The translations under genes and the position numbers were made by a program. Shown here piece after piece: positions 30,913-38,915 of a DNA stretch of 64,000 nucleotides. Source of the DNA: Ideonella sp. (GTDB lineage: Bacteria > Pseudomonadota > Gammaproteobacteria > Burkholderiales > Burkholderiaceae_C); assembly GCA_015075165.1 (NCBI GenBank), contig JABTUY010000004.1, positions 539,821 through 603,820 on the forward strand. Reading direction: 5' to 3'. Under the pieces are notes generated by a model, which was not told the DNA's origin, did not search any database, and was given only the letters and a program-made list of their open reading frames with translations. Position 1 is the stretch's first letter. Each line of letters begins with the position of its first letter.

Positions 30913-30944
30913 GTGATGGGCGGAACGATGTTTCCGCCCATCAC
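30913..30944. terminator. 13-bp perfect hairpin between RND gene and IS91 remnant
   Basis: gtgatgggcggaa at 30913-30925 and its exact complement at 30932-30944 enclose six bases. No U-tract follows, so it is either a weak terminator for the RND operon or a structured end of the IS91-family element that starts just downstream. Confidence 0.45.
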
Positions 30945-31018
30945 CCTTGCTGCGCAATGCCCGAGAGTTGCAGAATGCAGCGCCGGCGCGGACTTGCGCG
31001 CGAAACGGGAGGAGCGGA

Positions 31019-32206
31019 ATGGATATTGGTCGCACTCGTTCCATTTGGGCCGATCCGCTCATTAGTCTGCAGAGCGTCTTTCGCGAGCACTTCGCGCAGT
31101 ACGCGGACACCCGTGCGCTGCATGTGCGCGAGCTGCGCGCAGCCACTGCCATCATGCGTTGTCGCACGCCCGAGCTCGGCGGCCGGGTGCTCGCGTGCGA
31201 GCACGGGCACTACGCTCGTACGCAGTTCAACTCCTGCCGCCACCGCAGCTGTCCGCGCTGCGCCGATGCACCGCGCCAGCGCTGGGTGCAGTGGCAGCTG
31301 CAGCGGCTGCTGCCGTGCGAGCACTTCCACGCGGTGTTCACCCTGCCGCACGTGTTCCTGCCGTTGTGGCAGCACAACCGCGCCTGGCTCAACGCGCGGC
31401 TGTTCGACTGCACGCGCCAGGCGCTGCTCGAGCTGTGCGCCGACGCACGCCACCTGGGCGCCACACCGGGGCTGCTGCTGGCGCTGCACAGCTGGGGGCG
31501 CGACCTGAGCCTGCACCCTCACGTGCACGCGCTCATCAGCGCCGGCGGGCTGGACTCGCACGGCCAGTGGCGCAACTCCCGCGCGGGCTACCTCGTGCCG
31601 GTCAAGGCGCTTCAGGCACTGTTTCGCGGCAAGCTGCTGCATGCGCTGAGTCGCGCGCGCGAGCAACAACGCACCTGCCCGAGCACCTGCCCTTGGCGCA
31701 CTGGCGCTGGCAGATCCGCAGCCAGTACCGCAAGCACTGGAACATCCACCTGGGTCAGCGCTACTCGCACGGCCGCGGCGTGGCGCTGTACCTGGCGCGC
31801 TACGTCAAGGGCGGCCCACTGCCGGCGCAGCGCCCTCTACAGTTGCACCAACAACACGTCGTGCTGCCCTACACCGATCACCGCGACGGGCGCCGCAAGC
31901 GCGCCCGCTACAGCGTCGAGCACTTCATCGAGCGTGTCCTGTGGCACGCCGCACCGCGCGGCCAGCACCTGGTGCGCCACTGCGGGCTTTACTGCAGCAG
32001 CGCACGGCCGCATCATCTGGCGGCCGTGAGCCAGCTTCGCACCGAGCCCATACCCGCACCCTTGCAGCCGCTGGCGGCCATCGCCGCCGTGCGCCCCATC
32101 TGCCCCAGCTGCGCGCGGCCGCTGCAGCCCGTGCTCAGCCTGCTGCCCACGCACCGGGTTGGTGAGTTTTACAAGGCCCGCCCTCCCGCCACCACCGAGT
32201 GGCTCG
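31019..32206 (+). pseudogene. IS91-family transposase, frameshifted
   Basis: HUH-type rolling-circle transposase. A GGGAGGAG ribosome site precedes ATG 31019. The N-terminal zinc finger (CRTPELGGRVLACEHG... CRHRSCPRCADAPRQRW) and the HUH motif LHPHVHALISAGG are in the first frame. Near 31660-31675 the homology shifts to another frame, where HLPLAHWRWQIRSQYRKHWNI and the catalytic-Tyr helix YLARYVKGGPLP continue, and a C-terminal CPSC...C region follows. The second frame has no stop of its own before it runs into the attC site at 32207. One frameshift should inactivate it unless programmed frameshifting occurs. It marks the left edge of the attC cluster. Confidence 0.82.
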
Positions 32207-32307
32207 GCCCAACCCTCAGTTCGAGCGGAAATGCAACGGCGGGCTCCTCTCAGGCGCTTCGACGACGTTCTTTGCGCCGTCGCATTCCGCTCAACTGAAC
32301 GTTAGGC
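32207..32307. repeat. attC recombination site (long form)
   Basis: Integron cassette recombination site. R'' box GCCCAAC at 32207-32213 and R' box GTTAGGC at 32301-32307. The arms pair over more than 30 bases (left CTCAGTTCGAGCGGAAATGC, right GCATTCCGCTCAACTGA) with unpaired bases in the left arm, as attC needs for strand choice. About 101 bp. Confidence 0.82.
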
Positions 32308-32327
32308 CGAGGCGAAGTGTGCTCAGT

Positions 32328-32356
32328 TTGCAGCATCTACGCGATGTAGCTACAAT
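32328..32356 (+). promoter_or_regulatory. Probable brnTA promoter
   Basis: TTGCAG (32328-32333) and TACAAT (32351-32356) with 17 bp between them. The palindrome gtagctac (32346-32353) overlaps the -10 box and may be the BrnA operator, since BrnA proteins repress their own operon. The expected RNA start falls at or next to the brnT GTG, so the message may be leaderless. Confidence 0.55.
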
Positions 32357-32362
32357 GCGCCC

Positions 32363-32638
32363 GTGCGTTTCACCTGGTCTGAGCGCAAACGCGCCGTCAA
32401 TCTTCGTGAGCACCACCTCGACTTTGTCGACGCTCCGCGCGTCTTCGAAGGCTTGACGTTCACGTACGAGGACGATCGCTTCGCCTATGGTGAACAACGC
32501 TTTGTCACCCTGGGCTTGCTCGCAGGCATCCCGGTGTCCATCGCTCATACGGAGTCCGAGCATGAGATCCGCATCATCTCTTTCCGCAAAGCCACGAAGC
32601 ATGAAGCGCAGCTCTACTTCCGCGAAGTCCAAGACTGA
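32363..32638 (+). CDS. brnT: BrnT-family toxin
   Basis: RelE-fold ribonuclease toxin of the BrnT/BrnA type II system, 91 aa. FTWSERKRAVNLREHHLDFVDAPRVFEG matches the N-terminal pattern (W/D-x-x-K-...-N-L-x-x-H), and FAYGEQRFVTLGLL and HEIRIISFRKATKHE match the rest. GTG at 32363 is the only reasonable start. Lies in a cassette between attC sites 32207-32307 and 32871-32948; the antitoxin gene overlaps its 3' end by 38 bp. Confidence 0.9.
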   Translation: MRFTWSERKRAVNLREHHLDFVDAPRVFEGLTFTYEDDRFAYGEQRFVTLGLLAGIPVSIAHTESEHEIRIISFRKATKHEAQLYFREVQD

Positions 32639-32876
32639 CTGGTCCCGCCTTCTCAGCTCGTCGGTGAAGGCTCGCCCTACGAGGGAGCATCCCGAAGCAG
32701 AAGTCGCGCACATCGTCCGTGGCATCGTTCGTCGGGGCTTGCAGCCTGCACCGAGCAAGTCGCTGGTGTCGCTGCGGCTCGACCAAGACGTTCTTGAGTG
32801 GTTCAAGGCTCAGGGGCCTGGCTACCAAACGCGCATCAACTCAGTCCTGCGTGCGTTCCGCGATGCCTCGGCCTAA
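32601..32876 (+). CDS. brnA: BrnA-family antitoxin
   Basis: Antitoxin and autorepressor partner of BrnT. The C-terminal ribbon-helix-helix region LVSLRLDQDVLEWFKAQGPGYQTRINSVLRAF is typical of BrnA/CopG-like proteins. ATG 32601 overlaps the brnT 3' end, giving 91 aa. The stop codon TAA lies within the R'' box of the following attC, as is common for integron cassettes. Confidence 0.88.
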   Translation: MKRSSTSAKSKTDWSRLLSSSVKARPTREHPEAEVAHIVRGIVRRGLQPAPSKSLVSLRLDQDVLEWFKAQGPGYQTRINSVLRAFRDASA

Positions 32877-32948
32877 CGCTTCGTTGCACCGGACGTGCTA
32901 CAGCGGGCTGCGCCCGCTTCCGCACGCCGGTGAACTCAAACGTTAGCC
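32871..32948. repeat. attC recombination site
   Basis: R'' GCCTAAC at 32871-32877, R' GTTAGCC at 32942-32948. Inner stem CAGCGGGC/GCCCGCT. The arms GTTGCACCGGACGTGC and GCACGCCGGTGAACTC pair with bulges. Nearly the same sequence returns at 38636-38706 and, less closely, at 35175-35252. Confidence 0.88.
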
Positions 32949-32953
32949 ATCAC

Positions 32954-33616
32954 ATGCGACTCCCGCAGATCCTCCACCCGGAAGTTTCCTGGCGGCTTGT
33001 CATCAGCACCGGCCTGCTCATCGCATGTTCACGCTCACACGCTGCAGCACCCGTCTACTTCGAACTAGAGTGGCTGTTCCAAGTCGCCGCATGGCTTATC
33101 GTTGTGGTGATTCTTGGCATCTCTGCACTTGTGCCGAAGTCCAAGGGCGTCCGCTACGCACTCGGCGGCGTTCTGCTTCTGCCGGTTGCCCTGATCGCAT
33201 ACAACTACGTGAGTAGTGTGATGCAGCGGCACGAGGCATCCCGCCTCTTCGATGCCTACGCCGCGTTTTGTAAGCAACATGCTGGCAGCGTCACGCGGCA
33301 CCCGACGGTCGTTCCAGGTAGTGCGTCGGTCCTTGTCAGGTACGCTACGCCGGACGGCCAGCCCAAGGGTATGCCGTATCCCGATACCGTGGCAATGCTG
33401 TTCGCCCATAGCCCAGCGCTATGTGACACCAGTACCGTGCGCGAGATCCAGTACGTGGTCCCTTTCGCAAATCCCGTTGTAAAAGGCACCTTGAACAGGA
33501 CTTCAACATGTCCGCATCGTCCGCAAGCTCAGGCGATTGCGGAAGCAGACGCAGACTATGAACTTGTGCTTGGAGGAAAGCTCGAGGAGGTGACAGAAGT
33601 GGCTCCGCTCGTTTGA
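32954..33616 (+). CDS. Hypothetical membrane protein of integron cassette, 3' end cut by IS3
   Basis: Unrecognised protein starting 5 bp after the attC site. The N-terminus (LVISTGLLIACSRSHAAAP) looks like a signal peptide, followed by helices WLFQVAAWLIVVVILGISAL and YALGGVLLLPVALIAYNYV, then a soluble region with about 130 residues. The last three bases, TGA at 33614-33616, are the first bases of the IS3-family element, so the natural C-terminus was removed by insertion. GC is visibly lower than in the flanking chromosome. Function unknown. Confidence 0.6.
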   Translation: MRLPQILHPEVSWRLVISTGLLIACSRSHAAAPVYFELEWLFQVAAWLIVVVILGISALVPKSKGVRYALGGVLLLPVALIAYNYVSSVMQRHEASRLFDAYAAFCKQHAGSVTRHPTVVPGSASVLVRYATPDGQPKGMPYPDTVAMLFAHSPALCDTSTVREIQYVVPFANPVVKGTLNRTSTCPHRPQAQAIAEADADYELVLGGKLEEVTEVAPLV

Positions 33617-33748
33617 ACACGATCCGGGCTGAGATAAGTGGATCGGCTGCGGTTTGAAGTGCTGCGCTGCAGGGTTGTCCACGGCGGCGGGCGTGCGTCG
33701 CTCGCGACGAACGCACGACAGCCGCGGTGGGCAACCCGTGTTCGACGC

Positions 33749-34570
33749 TCACGCGGCGGCACGCAGTGGCGGCAACGCCGCGAAGTACACCACATCGGGC
33801 GTCTGCCCGCCATGGGTGCGATGCGGGCGCCGCTGATTGTAGAAGTCGAAGTACGCGGCGATGCCGGCGCGCGCGGTGCTGACGCTGTCGTGGTATTCTG
33901 AGGGTAGACGTCCTCGTACGCCACGCTCTTCCACAGCCGCTCGACGAACACGTTGTCGCGCCATTGGCCGCGGCCGTCCATGCTGATGGCGATGCCGTGC
34001 TTCTTCACCTCGTCGATGAAGTCGCTGCTGGTGAATTGGCTGCCCTGGTCGGTGTTGACGATCTCCGGCGGCCCGTAGCGGCGAATAGCCTCCTGCAGCG
34101 CCTCGACGCAGAAGTCGGCCTCCATCGTGATCGACACGCGGTGCGCCAGCACGCGGCGGCTCGCCCAGTCCAGCACGGCGCACAGGAACACGAAGCCGCG
34201 CGCCATCGGGATGGGGTGATGTCCATCGCCCAGACCTGATTCGGCTCGGTCGATGGTCAGCCCACGCAGCAGGTACGGGAAGACCGGGTGCTCCCGATCA
34301 CGACCGCTCGTCCTCGGCTTGCGGTAGAGCGCCTCGATGCCCATCTTGCGCATCAAGGTCGCAACGTGCCGGCGTCCGACCTCCAGACCCTCACGGCGCA
34401 GCATGTCGCGCAGCATCCGCGAGCCCGCGAACGGATGCTCCAGGTGCAGCTCGTCGATGCGGCGCATCAGCGCCAGGTCAGCCTCGCTGATCGGCTCGGG
34501 GTGGTAGTACACGCTGCCGCGGCTGATGTTCAGCAACTCGGCGCTGGCGTTTCACCGCCAGCTCGTGGGT
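33749..34570 (-). pseudogene. IS3-family transposase OrfB, multiply frameshifted
   Basis: DDE transposase. Recognisable: SRGSVYYHPEPISEADLALM, NTDQGSQFTSSDF (second catalytic Asp), VERLWKSVAYEDVY (catalytic Glu) and the C-terminal YFDFYNQRRPHRTHGGQTP. At least three frame changes are needed: near 34550 (N-terminal MIDRTHELAVKRQ), around 34215-34255 where the first catalytic Asp (WAMDIT in an alternative frame) is lost, and near 33900. Inactive. Confidence 0.8.
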
Positions 34571-34622
34571 ACGGTCGATCATCGCTTTGCGCTCAGCAAT
34601 CCCGCCTTGGTGAGCGCGCCTT

Positions 34623-34883
34623 CTAAAAATCGTTCTCCAGCGTCAGCTGGCCGATCTTGGCGTGCAGCGCCTTGAGGTCCACCGGCGCTTCGGCCTGTGC
34701 CGCCGCGCCGCCGAACACCTCGGCCGCTCGCTCGAGCAACTGCCGTCGCCACTCGGTGGCCTGGTTGGGATGCACGTCATGCTTCTGCGCGATCTCGGCG
34801 ATGGTCCTCTCACCCTTGAGCGCCTCCAGCGCCACCTTGGCCTTGAATGCCGCAGAGTGGTTGCGGCGGGGTCGTCTGCTCAT
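34623..34883 (-). CDS. IS3-family transposase OrfA
   Basis: Helix-turn-helix subunit (86 aa): HSAAFKAKVALEALKGERTIAEIAQKHDVHPNQATEWRRQLLE (shown in family terms as HTH_Tnp_1) followed by a leucine-zipper-like end ALHAKIGQLTLENDF. ATG 34883 chosen at MSRRPRRNHS. The orfA/orfB junction would need the usual -1 frameshift, but OrfB is broken. Confidence 0.82.
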   Translation of the reverse strand: MSRRPRRNHSAAFKAKVALEALKGERTIAEIAQKHDVHPNQATEWRRQLLERAAEVFGGAAAQAEAPVDLKALHAKIGQLTLENDF

Positions 34884-34955
34884 CGTCTCTGCTCCTGTCA
34901 CACCGGGCTCTATCCTCGCCCATTGGAGCAGCCGGTCCACCTTGGACCGTGTTCA

Positions 34956-35173
34956 GATTTCCGGGGCCACTTCTGACGACGGCTCATCACGGCCCATGGG
35001 GCAATACGCGATTCCATTCGTTTGATGTGCACTTGCGAGATCGCCGCTCAAACTTGACGCTGGCTAGCGAGACGCTGACTAGCGCCTCGCCAATGTTCGT
35101 CGGCATGGAGCAGAGTTGCCCCAAGGCGGCTGATCGCATTGCTCTAATGCTGCGCGAAGGTTTGCCTAAGTGA
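34956..35173 (+). pseudogene. Remnant of a cassette protein 3' end
   Basis: The open frame just downstream of the IS3 element ends in FDVHLRDRRSNLTLASE... CPKAADRIALMLREGLPK and a TGA two bases before the attC at 35175, the position a cassette ORF normally has. The 5' part is missing. It may be the lost 3' portion of the gene at 32954-33616 or of another cassette; it matches nothing I recognise. Confidence 0.4.
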
Positions 35174-35174
35174 T

Positions 35175-35252
35175 GGCTAACCCTTCGTTGCACCCGACTC
35201 GCTACAGCGGGCTTCGCCCGCTTCCGCGAGCGGGTGAACTCAAACGTTAGCC
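35175..35252. repeat. attC recombination site
   Basis: R'' GGCTAAC at 35175-35181 and R' GTTAGCC at 35246-35252. Inner palindrome AGCGGGCTTCGCCCGCT. Same layout and length (78 bp) as the site at 32871, with the CGGACGTGC/GCACGCCG arm replaced by CGACTCGC/GCGAGCG. Confidence 0.88.
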
Positions 35253-35344
35253 CGCTTGGCGGAAACTCCAGGTTGATGCACGCCGCGGTTCACCACCGAG
35301 CGGTCGCCTTCACCGTGAGCGTGCGACGCAGGCCCTCTTGACGA

Positions 35345-35925
35345 TCAGAGGAAGTTGGTGAGTCGGAGGTTTGCGCTGTCAAGGTCGAAGGCGGCGGGAT
35401 CCCACGGCCGGCCGATCCACTCGGTCATATCGGCGTGCTCCGGGTGGTTCGGGTCGCTGATGGCTTGGACGAAGTCATAGTAGCCGTAGATGCCGCCACA
35501 GTCGTCAGGCGGAGTCGCGTTGGCGCCGCCAACGCACAGCGGCAGTTGGAGTGCGGGATCGGGCATCAGCGTCTTCTCGACTTTGATGCGGTGCTGCCAG
35601 TTGTCGCCGAAGTCGTAGATGCAGCCCATCGTCCTGGCCATACCCAACGCGCTGGCCAGCCGGGTGGTGCGTTCGTTGTGCACTGAGCCCGGCTCGTCAT
35701 ATTCGGGGTCCGAGTGCCGAAGCGCTCCTCACCGACGTTGAACTCGTGCAGATGCCCGCCGCTCCAGCCGAACACGGCCTGGATGACCGCGTGCAGCTTG
35801 GCCAGTGTGATGGTTTCGGGCACGAGCACGCGACGCCAGATCTTCGGCTTGCTGCCACGCAGTTCGATGTGCAGTTGCAATGTGGCGCCGGGCTGCTTGA
35901 GCAGCTTGCGAACCGTTGTCGCCAT
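35345..35925 (-). pseudogene. pRiA4b ORF-3-like protein, frameshifted
   Basis: Plasmid pRiA4b ORF-3 family. N-terminal part from ATG 35925: QLHIELRGSKPKIWRRVLVPETITLAKLHAVIQ and FGWSGGHLHEFNVGEERFG. Near 35710 the frame changes; the C-terminal part continues as YDFGDNWQHRIKVEKTL, PDDCGGIYGYYDF and GRPWDPAAFDLDSANLRL. Each half is well conserved, so the shift is recent or a read error. The family's role is unknown. Reverse orientation relative to the cassette reading direction. Confidence 0.75.
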
Positions 35926-35927
35926 CT

Positions 35928-37480
35928 TCAGGCCGCCTCGCGTTGTGCAACGACCCGCTGGCCGATGTTCCACGGCAGCAGTTCCACGATGCGGTTGATC
36001 GGGTGATCGGCGATGCGCTCAGAACACCTCACGCAGATACGCCTCGGGATCGAGCCCGTTGAGCTTGGCCGTCTCCACCAGGCTGTAGAGCGCCGCGGCA
36101 CGCTGGCCACCGGCGTCGGAGCCGAAAGAACAGGTAGTTCTTCCTGCCAAGCCCGACCCGCGCAGCGCGCGTTCGGCGGCATTGTTGTCGTCGATCCGAT
36201 GCGCCCGTCGTCGCAGTAGCGTGTCAGCGCCTTCCAGTGCGCGAGCGTGTAGCCGATGGCCTGCCCCAGATCGGACTTGATCGACACGCGCGCGAGCGTC
36301 TCGCGCAGCCACGCGCAAGTTCTCGAGCAGCGGCGCTGCGCGTTGAGACGTTCTCGGCGTCGCTCATCGGGCGCTCGGCCGCGGATGTCGGCCTCGATCT
36401 CGTACAGTACCAGCGATGCGCTGCAGGGCCTGCTCGGCCACCGAGCCGGGGTGCGCTTTGCGCCTCGTACACGTCCCAGTAGTACCGCCTCGCGTGGGCC
36501 ATGCAGGCTGCGTGCACGACACGCCCGCTGTCATAGATCTTGTCGTAGCCGCAGTAGGCATCGGCCTGCAGAATGCCGCGGTAGCGCTCGAGGTGTTCGC
36601 GCGGATGCTCGCCGCCGCGATCGGGCGAGTACTGAACCACACCGCCGGCGCATCCTCGCTGCCGCAAGGTCGATCGTCGCGCACGTACACCCACAGCCTG
36701 CCGATCTTGGTCCGACCGCGCCCGGGATCGAGCACCGGCACCGGCGTGTCGTCGGCGTGCACCTTGGTGCCGGCCAGCGTAGCGGCCCAGCGCCGCCGCA
36801 AGAGGATCGATCAACTTGTCGCCTTGGTCCACCCAGCCGACCATTGTCGAGCGGTCGATGTCCACGCCGTCGCGCGCATAGATGCGGCTTTGGCGGTACA
36901 GCGGCAGGTGGTCGCACATTTGGCCACCATCACGTGCGCCAGCAGCGCCGGCCCGGGCAGGCCGCGCACAATCGGACGACTGGGCGCCAGCGCCTGGAAG
37001 ATGCCCTCGCAGCGCACGCATGCGAGCTTGGGGCGCACATGACGGATGACCTTGAAGCGCCCGGGCACGTATTCGAGTTGCTCGGCCACGTCCTCGCCGA
37101 TCTGGCGCAGCTTGCCGCCGCATTCGCTGCAGGCGCGCGGCGCGTCGGCCGTATCCCTTGGGATGATGAACCTGCGTCTCGCGCGGCAGGTGCTCGGGCA
37201 GCTTGCGATCGCGCCGCGGCTTGCGCGACTTCGTGTTGGGCGGCAGCGCGGGGCCCGCCTCAGCAGCCTTGGGCGCTTCAGTGCTGATGAACGTGAGCTG
37301 CGCGTCGAGCTGTTCGCTGGAACGCCCGTATTGCTCACGCACGCGGCGTGCCAGCTGCAGCTTGAGCTTGTCGACCATGTGCTTGAGTAGCGCCACTTCG
37401 GCGTCGCGCTCGGCGATCACGCGCAGCAGCGCGTCGATGGTCAGGGGCGTGTCGGGTAGGCTGGGCACGAACAGCACTGT
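35928..37480 (-). pseudogene. tnpC: IS66 transposase TnpC, multiply frameshifted
   Basis: Main transposase of IS66. N-terminal coiled region [29 protein letters not shown] followed by [11 protein letters not shown]; middle part in other frames ([39 protein letters not shown] split; [28 protein letters not shown]); then [21 protein letters not shown] and [12 protein letters not shown]; the end HPINRIVELLPWN is the IS66 C-terminal domain. More than four frame changes are required. Confidence 0.8.
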
Positions 37481-37539
37481 GCCCGCCGCCTCGTGCGCTG
37501 CGCCATCAGGGTCGCACCGGAGGCGTTCGCATCCAGTGC

Positions 37540-37903
37540 TCACGCCGCGATCTGCGGCGGCTGCAGCGTCGCAGGCTGCCAGGTGCGTTGCGGCATGCGC
37601 CAGTCGATGCCCTCGAGCAGCATCGACAGCTGCGCCGGCGTCAGCGACACGGCACCGCTGTCCGCCTGTGGCCAGACGAAGCGGCCTCGCCCAGGCGCTT
37701 GGCGAACAGGCACAGACCCTGGCCGTCGAACCACAGCACCTTGATGATGTCGCCGCGCCGACCGCGGAAGACGAAGAGGTGGCGCTAAACGGGTTCGCCG
37801 CGAGTGCGGTCTGCACCATCGCAGCCAGGCCATCGAAGCCGCGCCGCATGTCGGTGTGACCTGCGGCCAGCCACACGCGCGTGTTCGTCGGCAGTCCAAT
37901 CAT
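37540..37903 (-). pseudogene. tnpB: IS66 accessory protein TnpB, frameshifted
   Basis: From ATG 37903: [31 protein letters not shown], the standard TnpB opening. After residue about 38 the homology continues in another frame ([25 protein letters not shown], then FVWPQ and [14 protein letters not shown]). The break falls near 37787-37795. Confidence 0.8.
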
Positions 37904-38297
37904 GCGATCGCCTTCAGCGTCTGCAGCGCGCAGCGCACGTTGGCTTCATCGACCGCACCGCGCAGCCGCACGCGTGCGCCGCCGAGGTCGATCCGATGAC
38001 GCCCGCGGGCACCGGCACGTTCGCGGGCACGCTCGGCCAATCGCTCGCAACCGCTGCCGCCGGCGCCACCTTCACCGGCAACAGCACAGCCCGCGCAGCA
38101 CCATGATCGTGCCTGCCCTTGGCCGCGCGCAGATGCTCGCGTCGCCACCGGAACAGCATGTTCGTATTGACGCCGTTCTCCAGTGCGATCCCCGACACAG
38201 AGGCGCCAGGTTGCAGGCTGCGCTCAACGAGATCGCGTCTGAACGCCTCCGCGTGCCGACGACGCGCGCGCTTGGCTTGTGTGTCTTGCTTCGACAT
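37900..38297 (-). pseudogene. tnpA: IS66 accessory protein TnpA, frameshifted
   Basis: HTH protein of IS66. ATG 38297: ARRRHAEAFRRDLVERSLQPGASVSGIALENGVNTNMLFRWRRE (a typical start, shortened here to ERSLQPGASVSGIALENGVN). The C-terminal segment [21 protein letters not shown], with the DxxxLxxVL-like end, is in another frame near 37990-38000. Overlaps tnpB start as usual. Confidence 0.72.
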
Positions 38298-38635
38298 GGT
38301 GTGCACCTGTTGCGCTAAGTGCACACCGTCCTTCGGCGAGCACGATCGGCGATCGTGCTCATACAGTGGTTCGACTTCCAGAGGGCCTCAGTCACCCGCT
38401 TACCCTTCACCGAGTGCGCGGCTTCGCGCGAGCTCGCTGCGTTGGCGCATCTGCGTGCAATCGTTGGGGTCGGTGGTCGTTCGAGGCCGCTACCTGGCCG
38501 CACGGTCCGAGCGGCCGCGCTGGTGTCCTTCGCCGCACCGTCGCGGATACTGGCGCTTGCAGGCCACCTCTGGCAAAGTCCGCGCATGCAAGTTGCGCTC
38601 GCTGTGTGGCAGCTAAGCCTTCTCTGCCACCAGCG

Positions 38636-38706
38636 GGCTAACCCATCGTTGCACCGGACGTGCTACAGCGGGCTGCGCCCGCTTCCGCACGCCGGTGAAC
38701 TCAAAC
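38636..38706. repeat. attC site lacking its 3' core box
   Basis: R'' GGCTAAC at 38636-38642; interior almost identical to the site at 32871-32948 through GGTGAACTCAAAC, but GTTAGCC is missing and the sequence goes on as TACAAGGGCTT. The break coincides with the base before the normal integrase cut, suggesting a deletion or insertion at the crossover point. Confidence 0.8.
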
Positions 38707-38915
38707 TACAAGGGCTTCCCCATTTGTCAAGCGATTCCAGGCCTTGATCGATCGCTGCGCGATTGATCAAGGAAGATCGGACTGTCGAGAACCACGGTCG
38801 CGGTGTCGATCGCGTCGATGGGCGAGCAAGGTGCGGACTGGAGAAACTACAACCGGTCATCGATGCAGTCGGACTGTGGACCGCGGACCCTGATGAAAGA
38901 CGCGCGCGGGGGACC
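38707..38915. other. Non-coding spacer, origin unclear
   Basis: No convincing gene. A hypothetical frame runs through it, but its codon pattern and lack of ribosome site give no support. It contains an imperfect inverted repeat around CTTGATCGATCG...CGATTGATCAAG (about 38741-38770). The segment joins the truncated attC to the IS110 element. Confidence 0.5.

Larger units (their letters stand above)
33614..34955 (-). mobile_element. IS3-family insertion sequence, degraded
   Basis: About 1.34 kb. Imperfect terminal inverted repeats begin TGAACACGATCC at 33614 and TGAACACGGTCC (minus strand, from 34955), with a shared CGGCTGC further in. It contains orfA and a frameshifted orfB on the minus strand. 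No target duplication could be recognised. It interrupts an integron cassette between attC 32871-32948 and attC 35175-35252. Confidence 0.75.
35926..38330 (-). mobile_element. IS66-family element, degraded (tnpA, tnpB, tnpC all frameshifted)
   Basis: Carries the three-gene IS66 set in order tnpA-tnpB-tnpC on the minus strand. Exact ends are not determined; the left end lies close to the end of tnpC (about 35926) and the right end just beyond the tnpA start (about 38330). All three genes need frame changes, so it cannot move by itself. It lies within the attC cluster between sites 35175-35252 and 38636-38706. Confidence 0.72.
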
